DNA of 15,368 bases from JARRRL01 sp037380725. GTDB lineage: Bacteria; Pseudomonadota; Gammaproteobacteria; Pseudomonadales; JANQJO01. The stretch's first letter is position 1. Each line of letters opens with the position of its first letter. Below are positions 7,463-15,067 of the stretch, in pieces. The stretch lies in contig JARRRL010000039.1 in NCBI GenBank assembly GCA_037380725.1, forward strand, positions 1 through 15,368, written 5' to 3'. The notes below the pieces were generated by a model. The model worked only from the letters and a program-made list of their open reading frames with translations. It made no database searches and had not been told where the DNA came from. The translations under genes and the position numbers were made by a program.

Positions 7463-7735
7463 AATTAATTCAACAACTCGAGGGCTGAGATATTGGAGGT
7501 TAGGATGTCAGGGTGGGGATGTGTTAACATCATCCGATTTGGGGATACGGCAGAGCGAAAGAATTTGTTTTCATTGTATTCTCTCCTAACACCAGGCAAA
7601 CTTTCTGTTGTTTTAAGTCTTTCACAGCCTGTACACTTTTCACGGTGACGCGTCAACCCCCCATTCACCTCACGCTCCACAACGCGTCCTACCAACATCA
7701 TGCAATGTAACCCTAGAACTTAACAGAGGACTTTT
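7463..7735. other. Spacer between lyase and TerZ-like gene
   Basis: This 273-bp gap breaks the operon spacing, so the TerZ-like gene may have its own promoter. A weak candidate is TTGTTT (7608-7613) with TACACT (7632-7637) at an 18-base spacing. A perfect palindrome GAATTAATTC sits at 7462-7471, and TGTTAACA lies within the segment around 7520-7530. The minus-strand open frame in the gap has no recognisable protein features. No intrinsic terminator is evident. Confidence 0.4.
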
Positions 7736-8338
7736 ATGACTGTTTCATTACAAAAAGGTCAACGGATCAATCTGGAAAAAGATAGCGGCCAAATCACCAA
7801 AGTGTGTGTTGGTGTAAACTGGGGCGCGATAGAGAAAAAAGGCTTCTTCGGTAGTAATAAAAAAGTGGCTGTGGATCTGGATGCCAGTTGTGCAACATTC
7901 AATGCCGAGAAAAAACCGCTGCAGCTCATCTATTTTGGTGAATTAAACGGCCAAGGAATACGGCACTCCGGCGATGATCTTACGGGTGATATGGATGGCG
8001 ATGATGGTCTCGACAACGAAGTTATTACTGTTGATTTATCAGCCGTTTCTCCGGAAACAGATCAGATTGTGTTCGTATTAAACTCATTCCGAGGTCAAGA
8101 CTTCAAAGACATTCCGTTCGCCTCTATTCGCTTGTATGAAGGGACCCCCACCCACGTGGAAAGCATTTTCGCCGTCTTTGATATTGCAAACGACCCCAAA
8201 TTCCAGGGCGCCGTTTCCATGGTCTTGGGCAAGTTGTACAAAAAAGATGGGAAATGGAAATTCACGGCATTTGGAGAGACCACACCCGATCGCAAACTGG
8301 AGGAAACCTTACAAACCGTAGCCAATCAATATCTGTAA
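7736..8338 (+). CDS. TerD family Ca2+-binding protein, TerZ-like
   Basis: A second TerD-superfamily protein, 200 aa, closer to TerZ than to the terD product upstream. It shares the TerZ-type features KKGFFG (34-39), VDLDASC (46-52) and NSFRGQDF (116-123). The Ca2+-binding acidic loop is GDDLTGDMDGDDGLDNEV (79-96), about four residues longer than in the upstream TerD. It ends in GKLYKKDGKWKFTAFGE (165-181), the usual C-terminal strand pair, plus a helical tail. It is cytoplasmic and expected to form part of the Ter metal-sensing complex. AGAGGA at 7725-7730 lies 5 bases before the ATG. The gene closes the cluster and runs into a strong terminator. TerZ versus another TerD paralogue is judged by motifs only. 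Confidence 0.88.
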   Translation: MTVSLQKGQRINLEKDSGQITKVCVGVNWGAIEKKGFFGSNKKVAVDLDASCATFNAEKKPLQLIYFGELNGQGIRHSGDDLTGDMDGDDGLDNEVITVDLSAVSPETDQIVFVLNSFRGQDFKDIPFASIRLYEGTPTHVESIFAVFDIANDPKFQGAVSMVLGKLYKKDGKWKFTAFGETTPDRKLEETLQTVANQYL

Positions 8339-8341
8339 GCG

Positions 8342-8374
8342 ACACCTTTTATTACACCTTTTCTCATCCTCATC
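8342..8374. repeat. Short tandem repeats 3' of the TerZ-like gene
   Basis: ACACCTTTT occurs at 8342-8350 and 8354-8362 (period 12). It is followed directly by CTCATC twice in tandem (8363-8374). Short, but it fits the pattern of tandem duplications seen in other spacers of the window. Confidence 0.55.
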
Positions 8375-8396
8375 ACCGCTTCCTGTCTTCAGCGGA

Positions 8397-8433
8397 AATC
8401 AAAAAAACCGGCTATCCGCCGGTTTTTTTGATT
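8397..8433. terminator. Bidirectional Rho-independent terminator
   Basis: A perfect 16-bp inverted repeat (arms 8397-8412 and 8418-8433) has a 5-base loop TATCC. The GC core is CCGGC/GCCGG, flanked by seven A on the left and seven T on the right, so it can terminate both strands. It ends transcription of the Ter cluster on the plus strand and of the gsp operon on the minus strand. Its right end touches the last base of the gspD stop codon. Confidence 0.93.
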
Positions 8434-10523
8434 CATTTCTTGACTCGCATGCCTTCCAAAAGATCACCTTCATCCTCGGGTAAGCGACGTTTATCTCGCT
8501 TAAACCAATTCGTAAAACTTCCCGAAGAATCAATTTCGAGCTGCAAGGTCCGCACACGCTCGTATTTTTCATCCGTGGCGGCACGAGCCTGAGTGGTTTC
8601 ACGAATGATGCGCGGCTGCAAAAACACCAACAAATTACGCTTTACGTTCACTCTGGATTTACTCTTAAACAAGCGACCCAATAGCGGTATATCCCCCAAC
8701 ACCGGTACCTTCTGTTCCGAATCGGTAAAATCATCTTGAATCAGACCACCCAACACCAAGGTCTCACCATTATCCGCCAAAATGGTTGTTTTAATGGAAC
8801 GCTTATTCGTGATTAAGTCTGCCGATTGGATCGCTTCAGAAGACGGCACAACCGATGACACTTCTTGCTCCACCTGTAAGCGCACCACATCCCCATCATT
8901 GATTTGAGGGATCACCTTTAAGGTTAAGCCCACATCTTCCCGCGAAATCGTTTGAAAAGGATTGGTGGTACCCGAATTCGTATTGGTCGTACTGCCCGTA
9001 ATGAACGGAACGTTTTGTCCCACAATGATTTCTGCTTCTTCGTTATCCAGTGTCATAATACTCGGCGTTGACAGCAAATTCGCATTGGAAGACGATGCAA
9101 TCGCCTGCAACAAGGCGCCGTATCCACTCTCTCCCGCTGAATTGCGCTCTCCACCCGCCAGTGTAACGCCATCCGCCAAAGATGCGCTTTCGTTATCGCC
9201 GGTGAGTGCAGAAATAACCCCATTCAAATTAGAACCTAAATTTGAAAAGCTGATCCCGCCCACCGGACCACCATCTTTATTCAAGCTGGCCCACTGAATG
9301 CCGAGCGCGTTGCTTACATCACCCGAAACCTCAACAATGGCAGCCTCGATCAGCACCTGAGCGCGTCGAATATCGAGTTGACGCACCACATCCTCCATCC
9401 AGGTCATTTCCGTTGGTTGCGCCCGAATGACCAATGCATTCAAGGTTTCATCCGCTTGGATATTCGTTTTTTCCACCGCTTGATTACTGCCTTTACTGCT
9501 TCGCCCGCCTCCACCTTGTCGCTCAGTCTCCATGTTCTTCAAAATTTCAGCGACTTTGGCCGCATCCGCATGCCGCAAATAAACCACTTTTGTCGCGCCA
9601 GAAAATTTCGAGGGTTGATCCAATTCAATGACCAAAGCGCGAATACGAGCACGTGCTGATTTTTCACCTTTTACAATCAAACGGTTGGTGCGCTCTTCAG
9701 CCACCACCGTCACCTGCGCCGTCGAACTGCTGCGCGAAGCGCGTGTCGACTTTTTGCCGCTTTCAACGGGTTCTAAATTTTGCAACAAATCCACTACATC
9801 ACCCACCCACGCTTCACGCAGTTGAATGACTTCAAGTTCTTCGCTCTCAGCCGTATCCAATCGTTTGATGATGTCCAGAATACGCTGGATGTTCGACGCA
9901 TGATCACTGATGATCAACGAATTGGCGGACGCTACGCCGGCCAAATGACCATACTGCGGTATTAAGGGGCGCAGAATAGGGACTAACTCAATGGCTGGCG
10001 TATTCACAATTGGAATGACACGCGTCACCAACTCCTCGCCATCCAAGTTCCGGCCTTGACGCAGCGGAATACTGTCTTGCTTCGCGGTTTGATTCGGGAC
10101 AATTTTGACCACATTGCCACTGGGTACCGCAACAAAACCATGCACATTCAGAACGGAATTAAAGAGCGCATAGACTTCATCAGCCGTCATACGCTTCTTT
10201 GCCACAACGGTGACCTTGCCTTTTACTCGAGGGTCCACCACAAAGCTCAGTTTTGTGATATCTGAAACCTGGCCAATGAAAGCGCGAATATCAGCACCTT
10301 TCATATTGACGCCCCACGTTCCTTCCTCACCAGCCACCTCACCAAGAGTAGGCGTTTCTTCACCTTTACCCAAAGCAATTTGACCGGCACACAATGTCAG
10401 AACCAGACACATAGCACGTATCAAAGTCAAGCACCAAATAGCAGTTCTGTCCGTATGGTCAGAAACACGATCAAAGTGCTTATTAGTCCCCTGCGCTGTT
10501 GCTCTCATCATGACGATGCTCAT
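8433..10523 (-). CDS. gspD: Type II secretion system secretin GspD
   Basis: Outer-membrane secretin forming the multimeric gate of the type II secretion system, 696 aa, a normal length. A hydrophobic signal segment (about 28-51) follows a long polar start. It is followed by N0 (about 69-143, with SFVVDPRVKGKVTV), N1 (about 166-226), N2 (about 230-303) and N3 (about 312-386), the last two containing Ser- and Gly-rich inserts. The secretin core (about 388-640) shows LLSTPSIMTLDNEEA, VGQNVPFITG and the signature VPVLGDIPLLGRLF (607-619). The tail (about 650-696) is charged and may bind a pilotin. The start is the first ATG of a cluster (codons 1, 5, 6), and no strong Shine-Dalgarno decides between them. 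It lies 79 bp after gspC and is the last gene before the terminator. Confidence 0.95.
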   Translation of the reverse strand: MSIVMMRATAQGTNKHFDRVSDHTDRTAIWCLTLIRAMCLVLTLCAGQIALGKGEETPTLGEVAGEEGTWGVNMKGADIRAFIGQVSDITKLSFVVDPRVKGKVTVVAKKRMTADEVYALFNSVLNVHGFVAVPSGNVVKIVPNQTAKQDSIPLRQGRNLDGEELVTRVIPIVNTPAIELVPILRPLIPQYGHLAGVASANSLIISDHASNIQRILDIIKRLDTAESEELEVIQLREAWVGDVVDLLQNLEPVESGKKSTRASRSSSTAQVTVVAEERTNRLIVKGEKSARARIRALVIELDQPSKFSGATKVVYLRHADAAKVAEILKNMETERQGGGGRSSKGSNQAVEKTNIQADETLNALVIRAQPTEMTWMEDVVRQLDIRRAQVLIEAAIVEVSGDVSNALGIQWASLNKDGGPVGGISFSNLGSNLNGVISALTGDNESASLADGVTLAGGERNSAGESGYGALLQAIASSSNANLLSTPSIMTLDNEEAEIIVGQNVPFITGSTTNTNSGTTNPFQTISREDVGLTLKVIPQINDGDVVRLQVEQEVSSVVPSSEAIQSADLITNKRSIKTTILADNGETLVLGGLIQDDFTDSEQKVPVLGDIPLLGRLFKSKSRVNVKRNLLVFLQPRIIRETTQARAATDEKYERVRTLQLEIDSSGSFTNWFKRDKRRLPEDEGDLLEGMRVKK

Positions 10524-10602
10524 TAAACTTCTTAGTAGCCTCTGCGTGTCATCCCTAATTCACACTCAATTCCAGGAACACAATCACGCCTCTAAGTGGC
10601 GA

Positions 10603-11658
10603 TCAACGTCCACCACCCATAAGATCGCGCAAGTTGATGTCCACAGTAAGTCGGGTTTGCCCTTTTTGCAGCTCGACCTGGATCGATTCTTGGTTCAACA
10701 CTTGCTGAAACAAGACCTGATCCTGAGCCGGATCCCCCAGCGTCTGTCCATTAACGCTGAGTATCTTATCACCTACACTCACTGGCAGCATGTTCAGTAA
10801 CTGCCTCGGTGCCGAACTGGTAATCAAATACCCACCGCCTTCCGACGGATCAATCGTTGTTAAGCCTAATTGAGTCAGCGTCGCTTCGGTTTGATTCTGT
10901 AGACCATTAAACAACGGGTTATTTGTTGGATTTTTCGCTAATTCAGCCGGAGGCGTTGTTGTGCTGCTATTCTGCCCACCCAGTCGCTCAGCACTGGGTT
11001 CTTGCTTGGTTGCGGGCGGTCGCCGCCCAGTGAAGGCCCCCGACGCACCGCTGCGCGAAGGCCGGGATGAAATCACCCGTGGCTCCTGCTTCCCCGCATC
11101 ATACGATTTACCATTGATCAACATACCATCTTCTTCTTTCGAAAATTTCAACGTTTCCACGCGCCCGTTTCGGCGCAAAATAATGCGATCCGAATAAACG
11201 CGTTCTAACGTTGCATTCCCAGGCAACGCATCGCCAATGGCGTACAACAACTTATCATCATCACCGCCACGCCCACGCATTTCCGCAATAATAGCCGATG
11301 ATCGCTTAGGATCTTCCGCAACAAATACGCCGTGTAACTCCAAATTTAATTTTGTTTCCGGTGCCTTAATCGCTTCATCTTGCGCCGTTGGCACCGGTGT
11401 TGGCGCCACTTTCGGTTGGTCACCAAACAATGTCCAACGAGACAAAGTCCTCAAATCCAAACGATCCCCTGCCGTCTCTTCGTACCCTGAAGGCGAGACA
11501 AGCGGCGCTAAGGGCGATAAAGATCCCGACGCTGGCACAGCCGATCCCGGAACCACCACGAGCCAAGACAGCTCTGCTAAGGCGTAACTCGCCGCCACGA
11601 CAAGCGGAATGATCAACACGCCAAAACCACGCTGTACCCACTGTTCAACTTGATTCAT
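10603..11658 (-). CDS. gspC: Type II secretion system protein GspC
   Basis: Inner-membrane connector that links the inner-membrane platform to the GspD secretin and helps choose substrates. It is 351 aa, longer than the common size of about 280-300. A single transmembrane helix (about 12-36) follows a short cytoplasmic start. The HR domain (about 104-172) contains LNLELHGVFVAEDP and YAIGDALPGNATLERVYSDRIIL. A long Pro/Ser/Thr-rich linker (about 190-250) explains the extra length. The C-terminal PDZ domain (about 260-345) has GGYLITSSAP and VGDKILSVNGQTL. TTGGAGAC, about 8 bases upstream, supports the start. It is followed by gspD, as is usual for type II secretion operons. Confidence 0.93.
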   Translation of the reverse strand: MNQVEQWVQRGFGVLIIPLVVAASYALAELSWLVVVPGSAVPASGSLSPLAPLVSPSGYEETAGDRLDLRTLSRWTLFGDQPKVAPTPVPTAQDEAIKAPETKLNLELHGVFVAEDPKRSSAIIAEMRGRGGDDDKLLYAIGDALPGNATLERVYSDRIILRRNGRVETLKFSKEEDGMLINGKSYDAGKQEPRVISSRPSRSGASGAFTGRRPPATKQEPSAERLGGQNSSTTTPPAELAKNPTNNPLFNGLQNQTEATLTQLGLTTIDPSEGGGYLITSSAPRQLLNMLPVSVGDKILSVNGQTLGDPAQDQVLFQQVLNQESIQVELQKGQTRLTVDINLRDLMGGGR

Positions 11659-11715
11659 TATCTGTCTCCAACCATCGCCGCGCTCATTCCCACGCTCGCT
11701 CGCCTTCCTTGCTGC

Positions 11716-11748
11716 ACGTGAGACCTACGTGAGACCTACGTGAGACAA
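11716..11748. repeat. Three-copy 11-bp tandem repeat, gspC-gspN spacer
   Basis: ACGTGAGACCT at 11716-11726 and 11727-11737 is identical. A third copy at 11738-11748 differs only in its last two bases. It lies upstream of gspC on the minus strand, between the gspN stop and the gspC start. Confidence 0.85.
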
Positions 11749-11773
11749 TGACAAGGTCTCTCACCCTCCATAG

Positions 11774-11812
11774 CTTATCTGAACAACTTATCTCAACAAC
11801 TTATCTGAACAC
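11774..11812. repeat. Three-copy 13-bp tandem repeat, gspC-gspN spacer
   Basis: The unit CTTATCTGAACAA repeats at 11774-11786, 11787-11799 (one change) and 11800-11812 (last base changed). It is 25 bp from the 11-bp array in the same spacer and unrelated to it in sequence. Confidence 0.85.
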
Positions 11813-11854
11813 GATCGGGTTAAACTTAACACAATTAGTATCATTAATAATGAC

Positions 11855-12599
11855 TTATAATAAGCTCTGTTCAAACTCAATCATCACCGCATCTGGATCA
11901 CGGGGTTGCCCCATACCTGCCAAGGCCTGCACACGCTTCAATACGCGCACCTTCACTCCCCCTGTCGTCAGCACTTCCACTGACAACAAAGGTTGCTTGT
12001 CCTGCTGCTGTTGTACATCAAGCAATAAGGTGTTCCGTTCAGTCGCCGATAAATGCCCAATAATGATTGGCAAGTCCAATTGCGTTTGAATCGGCTTTGA
12101 CACCGACACCGGTCCACCTTCCCAGTTCATATTCCCTTGAGCAACAAATGTCATTTTGTTACCCAGATCACCTTCCCAGTAGACTCCCTTCAATACAATT
12201 GGTTTTTCAATGCGCGCTGCACGTGTTTGTAGTAATGGGTTTACCCATTCCGATCCAATCGTCCCGCGCTCAATCGATAGTTCCGATCCACTGAGCCCGT
12301 TGGCCACAAACCCATTGATATCTAAACCAATACTCTTTACCCAGTAATCCAAAGCCAACTGGCCATACAACAAATCAAAAGGTCGCCACTCCGGGTGCTC
12401 GAAAAGTACGCCCCACAGGCTGAACTGTTAAATCTATAGAACCTGACCAAATACTACCTTGTGGTTCACTCAGGCTAACAGTGCCATTCGGTAACCTTTG
12501 GTTGATCTGGGGTAACACTAAATCAGCAGGAATCTTAGCGATAAAAAACAACACATAAGCGACAATTCCGATCAACAACAAGCGCTTCCAGTTCGCCAT
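11855..12599 (-). pseudogene. gspN: gspN, type II secretion protein N, frameshifted
   Basis: GspN is an accessory inner-membrane/periplasmic type II secretion protein of about 250 aa. The first frame (12599-12375) gives 74 codons: a membrane helix (about 7-23), then the family block PNGTVSLSEPQGSIWSGSIDL. It then runs out of homology and stops. The rest of the protein continues in another frame to 11855, with WRPFDLLYGQLALDYW and a full C-terminal part. Removing one C from the CCCC run at 12411-12414 would join the frames through VQPVGVLFEHPEWRPF and give about 248 aa, the family length. The second frame has a stop shortly upstream of the junction, so it cannot be an independent gene. This is either a recent slippage mutation, a phase-variable homopolymer or a sequencing error. 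The gene lies first in the operon, before gspC. GspN is not universally required for type II secretion. Confidence 0.8.
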
Positions 12600-12735
12600 A
12601 AGTCCAGCTCTAACTCGAAAAAAAGTTAACGTTTAATAAAAAAATCTATTTATTGACTCTCAACAGCTTTTAACGAACGGGTAACTGAATGTAATAGTTA
12701 TCGTGAGGCTCCCGCCCATTTCTCAATATCTTGAT

Positions 12736-12780
12736 CCTTTGATCTTTTACCCTTTGATCTTTTACCCTTTGTTCTTTTAC
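12736..12780. repeat. Three-copy 15-bp tandem repeat, gspN-methyltransferase spacer
   Basis: CCTTTGATCTTTTAC is identical at 12736-12750 and 12751-12765. A third copy at 12766-12780 has one change, and a partial fourth (CCTTTG) follows up to the methyltransferase stop. It lies 3' of the methyltransferase and 5' of gspN on the minus strand. It is rich in T on the plus strand. Confidence 0.9.
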
Positions 12781-12788
12781 CCTTTGCT

Positions 12789-13592
12789 TCATCCTTCCTT
12801 CACACCAATCGCCGTCCACGAATACTGGTGCCGATGATGCAACGCGATCACACGAAAGCCCGCCCCCTTCAGCAAGGCTTCCACTTCTTCTCCTCGATAA
12901 TACTTCGAGTACGATGGGTTCAACTGATCAAAAATGACGTAGCATTGTTTCCGCCATGAAAACTTTGAAAACACATTTAGAAAGTACCCTTTCATCGGCA
13001 TATTGAGATACCGGCACAAAAACAGATAACCGTGACACAGTCCATTCAAACCGTGACAAAGCACTCTCAGTACCGCATCAGGCAGAATTTTGGTCACCCG
13101 ACGCGCCGCATTAGAGATCGCTACATACTGCTCATTGCCTTCGTATCCATACAACCAAACGACGCATTTTCCGCCCGGTTTTAATGCCGCATGTATCCGC
13201 TGAACAATCGCCTCAGCACCGGGTGCATGGTGCAATACTCCCAGAGAAAAGACGAGATCCATTTCATTCTCAAGCGCAATCTCTTCCCCCTTCACATTGT
13301 GAAAATCAATCGGGCACGGTGCGTTTTCATTATTGCGCATCGCAACAACAATCGCTTCAGACGGTTCTATGGCCACGATACGCGAAGGGCGATAATGAGA
13401 CAACATGCTCACAATTCGACCACTCCCGCTCCCCACATCCATCACCACCTTATCCGCAATCTCATCAACCGAGAAAGGATGCACAATATCTTTAAGAAGT
13501 TCAGGATCTCCCCAATAACCATCGATATCAGAATCTACTGTAAACTGTTTTCCAAAATCAGGGTACGATTCTTTCTCATCAATCGGCAACAT
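12789..13592 (-). CDS. Class I SAM-dependent methyltransferase
   Basis: A 267 aa cytoplasmic methyltransferase of the Rossmann (class I) type. Motif I is VMDVGSGSGRI (50-60), binding the SAM methionine part. The acidic residue of motif II is in IVAIEPSEA (72-80), with Glu at position 76. Motif IV is MDLVFSLGVLHHAPG (111-125), and the post-motif KPGGKCVVWLYGYEG (138-152) follows. The C-terminal region has a hydrophobic, Cys-rich stretch (about 176-205), then an ordinary final subdomain. The substrate cannot be read from sequence. The divergent glycosyltransferase neighbour allows a role in glycan or lipid modification, which is inference. A GAGGG just upstream supports the ATG at 13592. Confidence 0.88.
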   Translation of the reverse strand: MLPIDEKESYPDFGKQFTVDSDIDGYWGDPELLKDIVHPFSVDEIADKVVMDVGSGSGRIVSMLSHYRPSRIVAIEPSEAIVVAMRNNENAPCPIDFHNVKGEEIALENEMDLVFSLGVLHHAPGAEAIVQRIHAALKPGGKCVVWLYGYEGNEQYVAISNAARRVTKILPDAVLRVLCHGLNGLCHGYLFLCRYLNMPMKGYFLNVFSKFSWRKQCYVIFDQLNPSYSKYYRGEEVEALLKGAGFRVIALHHRHQYSWTAIGVKEG

Positions 13593-13683
13593 ACTCGGCC
13601 CTCAGTAACCATGCAATCTTGTTGCCACAGTATAGAACGTCTTCCACGCCTCTTAAAACATAAGCTTTGCAAAGCAGCTCTCG

Positions 13684-13716
13684 TTTCATGCTCTTTTCAT
13701 GCTCTTTTCATACTCT
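13684..13716. repeat. Three-copy 11-bp tandem repeat, methyltransferase-GT2 spacer
   Basis: TTTCATGCTCT is identical at 13684-13694 and 13695-13705. The third copy at 13706-13716 has one change, and a degenerate fourth follows. It lies in the divergent promoter region between the methyltransferase and the glycosyltransferase. Confidence 0.88.
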
Positions 13717-13798
13717 TCTTCATAGAAGTGGAGACAAGCATTTACCCATGCATGTGATGAACACATTGCTATAATTTTAACTGTTGCTATTACGCCTT

Positions 13799-13863
13799 GT
13801 TCTGATGCGCTGTTCTTATGCGCTCAAATGTGCTCAAAAAGTACTCGCACGATCTCGCACGAT
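13799..13863. repeat. Mosaic of three abutting short tandem duplications
   Basis: Three duplications lie almost end to end. GTTCTGATGCGCT / GTTCTTATGCGCT (13799-13811, 13812-13824; one change). TGCGCTCAAA / TGTGCTCAAA (13819-13828, 13829-13838; one change). CTCGCACGAT twice without change (13844-13853, 13854-13863). It sits upstream of the glycosyltransferase gene, in the same 333-bp divergent spacer as the 11-bp array. No gene is seen in that spacer. Confidence 0.85.
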
Positions 13864-13925
13864 ACTGACACAGTCATTACACACGAATCTTTCGCTTCAA
13901 ACTTGATAACACCAGGCTTAATAAG

Positions 13926-14909
13926 ATGAAAATGGAAACCACAAACAGCACTTGTCCAGACCCCATCCGCAAGCTCTCAATCATCGTCCCCATTTTCAAT
14001 GAACAAGACAGCGTAGAAGAACTGCATCGTCGTATCTTGGCGGCTTGCAATACGGATCAATATCAGTGTGAGATCATTTATATTAACGATGGTTCCCTCG
14101 ACAACACCCCTAACAAGCTTGATCAGCTCGCCACGATAGATGAATGCGTGCGCGTAATCCACTTCAATCGCAATTTTGGACAGACAGCAGCCCTGATGGC
14201 GGGCATCGATCACGCCAAAGGTGACGTACTCATCACGCTGGATGCCGACCTGCAGAATGACCCCAAAGACATACCGGCTTTATTAAGCAAGCTAAACGAA
14301 GGTTACGATTTGGTTTCAGGTTGGCGAAAGGATCGTCAAGACTCTAAATACAAACGTATTCTTGTGAGTCGTGTCGCAAACCGTCTGATTTCTCGTCTTT
14401 CCGGCGTCCACCTAAATGATTATGGCTGCACACTCAAAGCCTACCGAAGAGAAATCATTGAAGACATTAAATTATATGGAGAAATGCATCGATTTATCCC
14501 GATTTATGCCGCGTGGTCAGGAGCCAGAATAACCGAAATCCCCGTCAATCACCACGCCCGCACCCACGGCACCTCTCACTATGGTTTAGAGCGAACGTTC
14601 AAAGTCGCACTGGATCTCATGGTCATCATGTTTTTAAAACACTACGCCCATAAGCCAATCTACGTGTTCGGTGGGTGTGGCTTAATCAGTCTATTCTGTG
14701 CTTTTGTCACTTTCTTTTTTATGATTTTTCTGAAATACGCGCGTGATACAGCTTTTATTCAAACACCGCTCCCCATCATCGCCGTCATGTTTCTACTGGT
14801 CGGGATGATTTCCATTTTACTGGGTCTCATTGCCGAATTGCTCATGCGTACGTACTTCGAATCACAGTGCAAACGCAGTTATGTCATCAAAAAGCGTAAC
14901 GTCACTTAG
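13926..14909 (+). CDS. GT2 family glycosyltransferase, membrane-anchored (DPM/GtrB-like)
   Basis: A 327 aa family 2 glycosyltransferase of the dolichyl/undecaprenyl-phosphate sugar transferase group (GtrB/ArnC-like). It is expected to move a sugar from a nucleotide donor to a polyprenyl phosphate on the cytoplasmic face of the inner membrane. The GT-A domain begins with LSIIVPIFNEQDSV (17-30). It contains IYINDGSLDNT (51-61), the metal/donor motif DADLQND (106-112) and the subgroup block YGCTLKAYRREI (166-177). Two transmembrane helices follow (about 245-270 and 283-307), and a basic tail ends the protein, as in GtrB-like enzymes. The sugar is not identifiable. ATG 13926 is preceded by only a weak AGG; ATG 13932 is an alternative start. 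It is divergent from the methyltransferase and followed by a probable terminator. Confidence 0.92.
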   Translation: MKMETTNSTCPDPIRKLSIIVPIFNEQDSVEELHRRILAACNTDQYQCEIIYINDGSLDNTPNKLDQLATIDECVRVIHFNRNFGQTAALMAGIDHAKGDVLITLDADLQNDPKDIPALLSKLNEGYDLVSGWRKDRQDSKYKRILVSRVANRLISRLSGVHLNDYGCTLKAYRREIIEDIKLYGEMHRFIPIYAAWSGARITEIPVNHHARTHGTSHYGLERTFKVALDLMVIMFLKHYAHKPIYVFGGCGLISLFCAFVTFFFMIFLKYARDTAFIQTPLPIIAVMFLLVGMISILLGLIAELLMRTYFESQCKRSYVIKKRNVT

Positions 14910-14936
14910 CCTGAATTTTCTCAGCAGATGTTGTAT

Positions 14937-14986
14937 CCATACCGTTTACAAGCAAAATAGACGGCCCTGTAACGATATGGCTTTTT
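14937..14986 (+). terminator. Probable Rho-independent terminator after the glycosyltransferase
   Basis: An imperfect inverted repeat pairs 14937-14950 (CCATACCGTTTACA) with 14968-14980 (TGTAACGATATGG). It has one mismatch and one bulged T, a 17-base loop, and CTTTTT directly after it at 14981-14986. The stem is AT-rich and the loop long, so it is weaker than the one at 8397-8433. Confidence 0.5.
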
Positions 14987-15067
14987 AGGAGGGGCATTAG
15001 GTTTAAAAGAGGCCCAATGGGATGACGAACCGTCTCCGATAAAGTAGAAAATGGTATGTAAATACCT

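Noticed and set aside
7465..7701. Minus-strand 78-aa open frame in the spacer before the TerZ-like gene
   Set aside because: No family resemblance, no domain pattern, and it lies against the direction of the cluster; best read as a chance frame.
784..8338. Horizontal transfer of the Ter cluster on a mobile element
   Set aside because: No integrase, transposase, tRNA junction or flanking repeats are visible, and base composition looks similar to the neighbours by eye. It cannot be supported from this window.
11738..11770. Possible hairpin GAGAC/GTCTC near 11742-11761 as a gspN terminator
   Set aside because: Only five contiguous pairs, formed by the tandem repeat itself, with no suitable T-run in the direction of gspN transcription.
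11855..12373. Second gspN frame as an independent gene
   Set aside because: It lacks the GspN membrane helix and any start signal, begins at a TTG codon inside conserved GspN sequence, and a stop lies shortly upstream in frame. It is the broken 3' part of gspN.
12736..12780. Tandem repeats considered as CRISPR or phage attachment sites
   Set aside because: Units are only 10-15 bp, abut directly without spacers and are not palindromic. No cas gene or integrase is present.
13977..14213. Minus-strand open frame inside the glycosyltransferase
   Set aside because: Shadow frame opposite a clear GT2 coding region. The same reasoning removes the opposite-strand frames in gspD, gspC, terB, terD and the exchanger.
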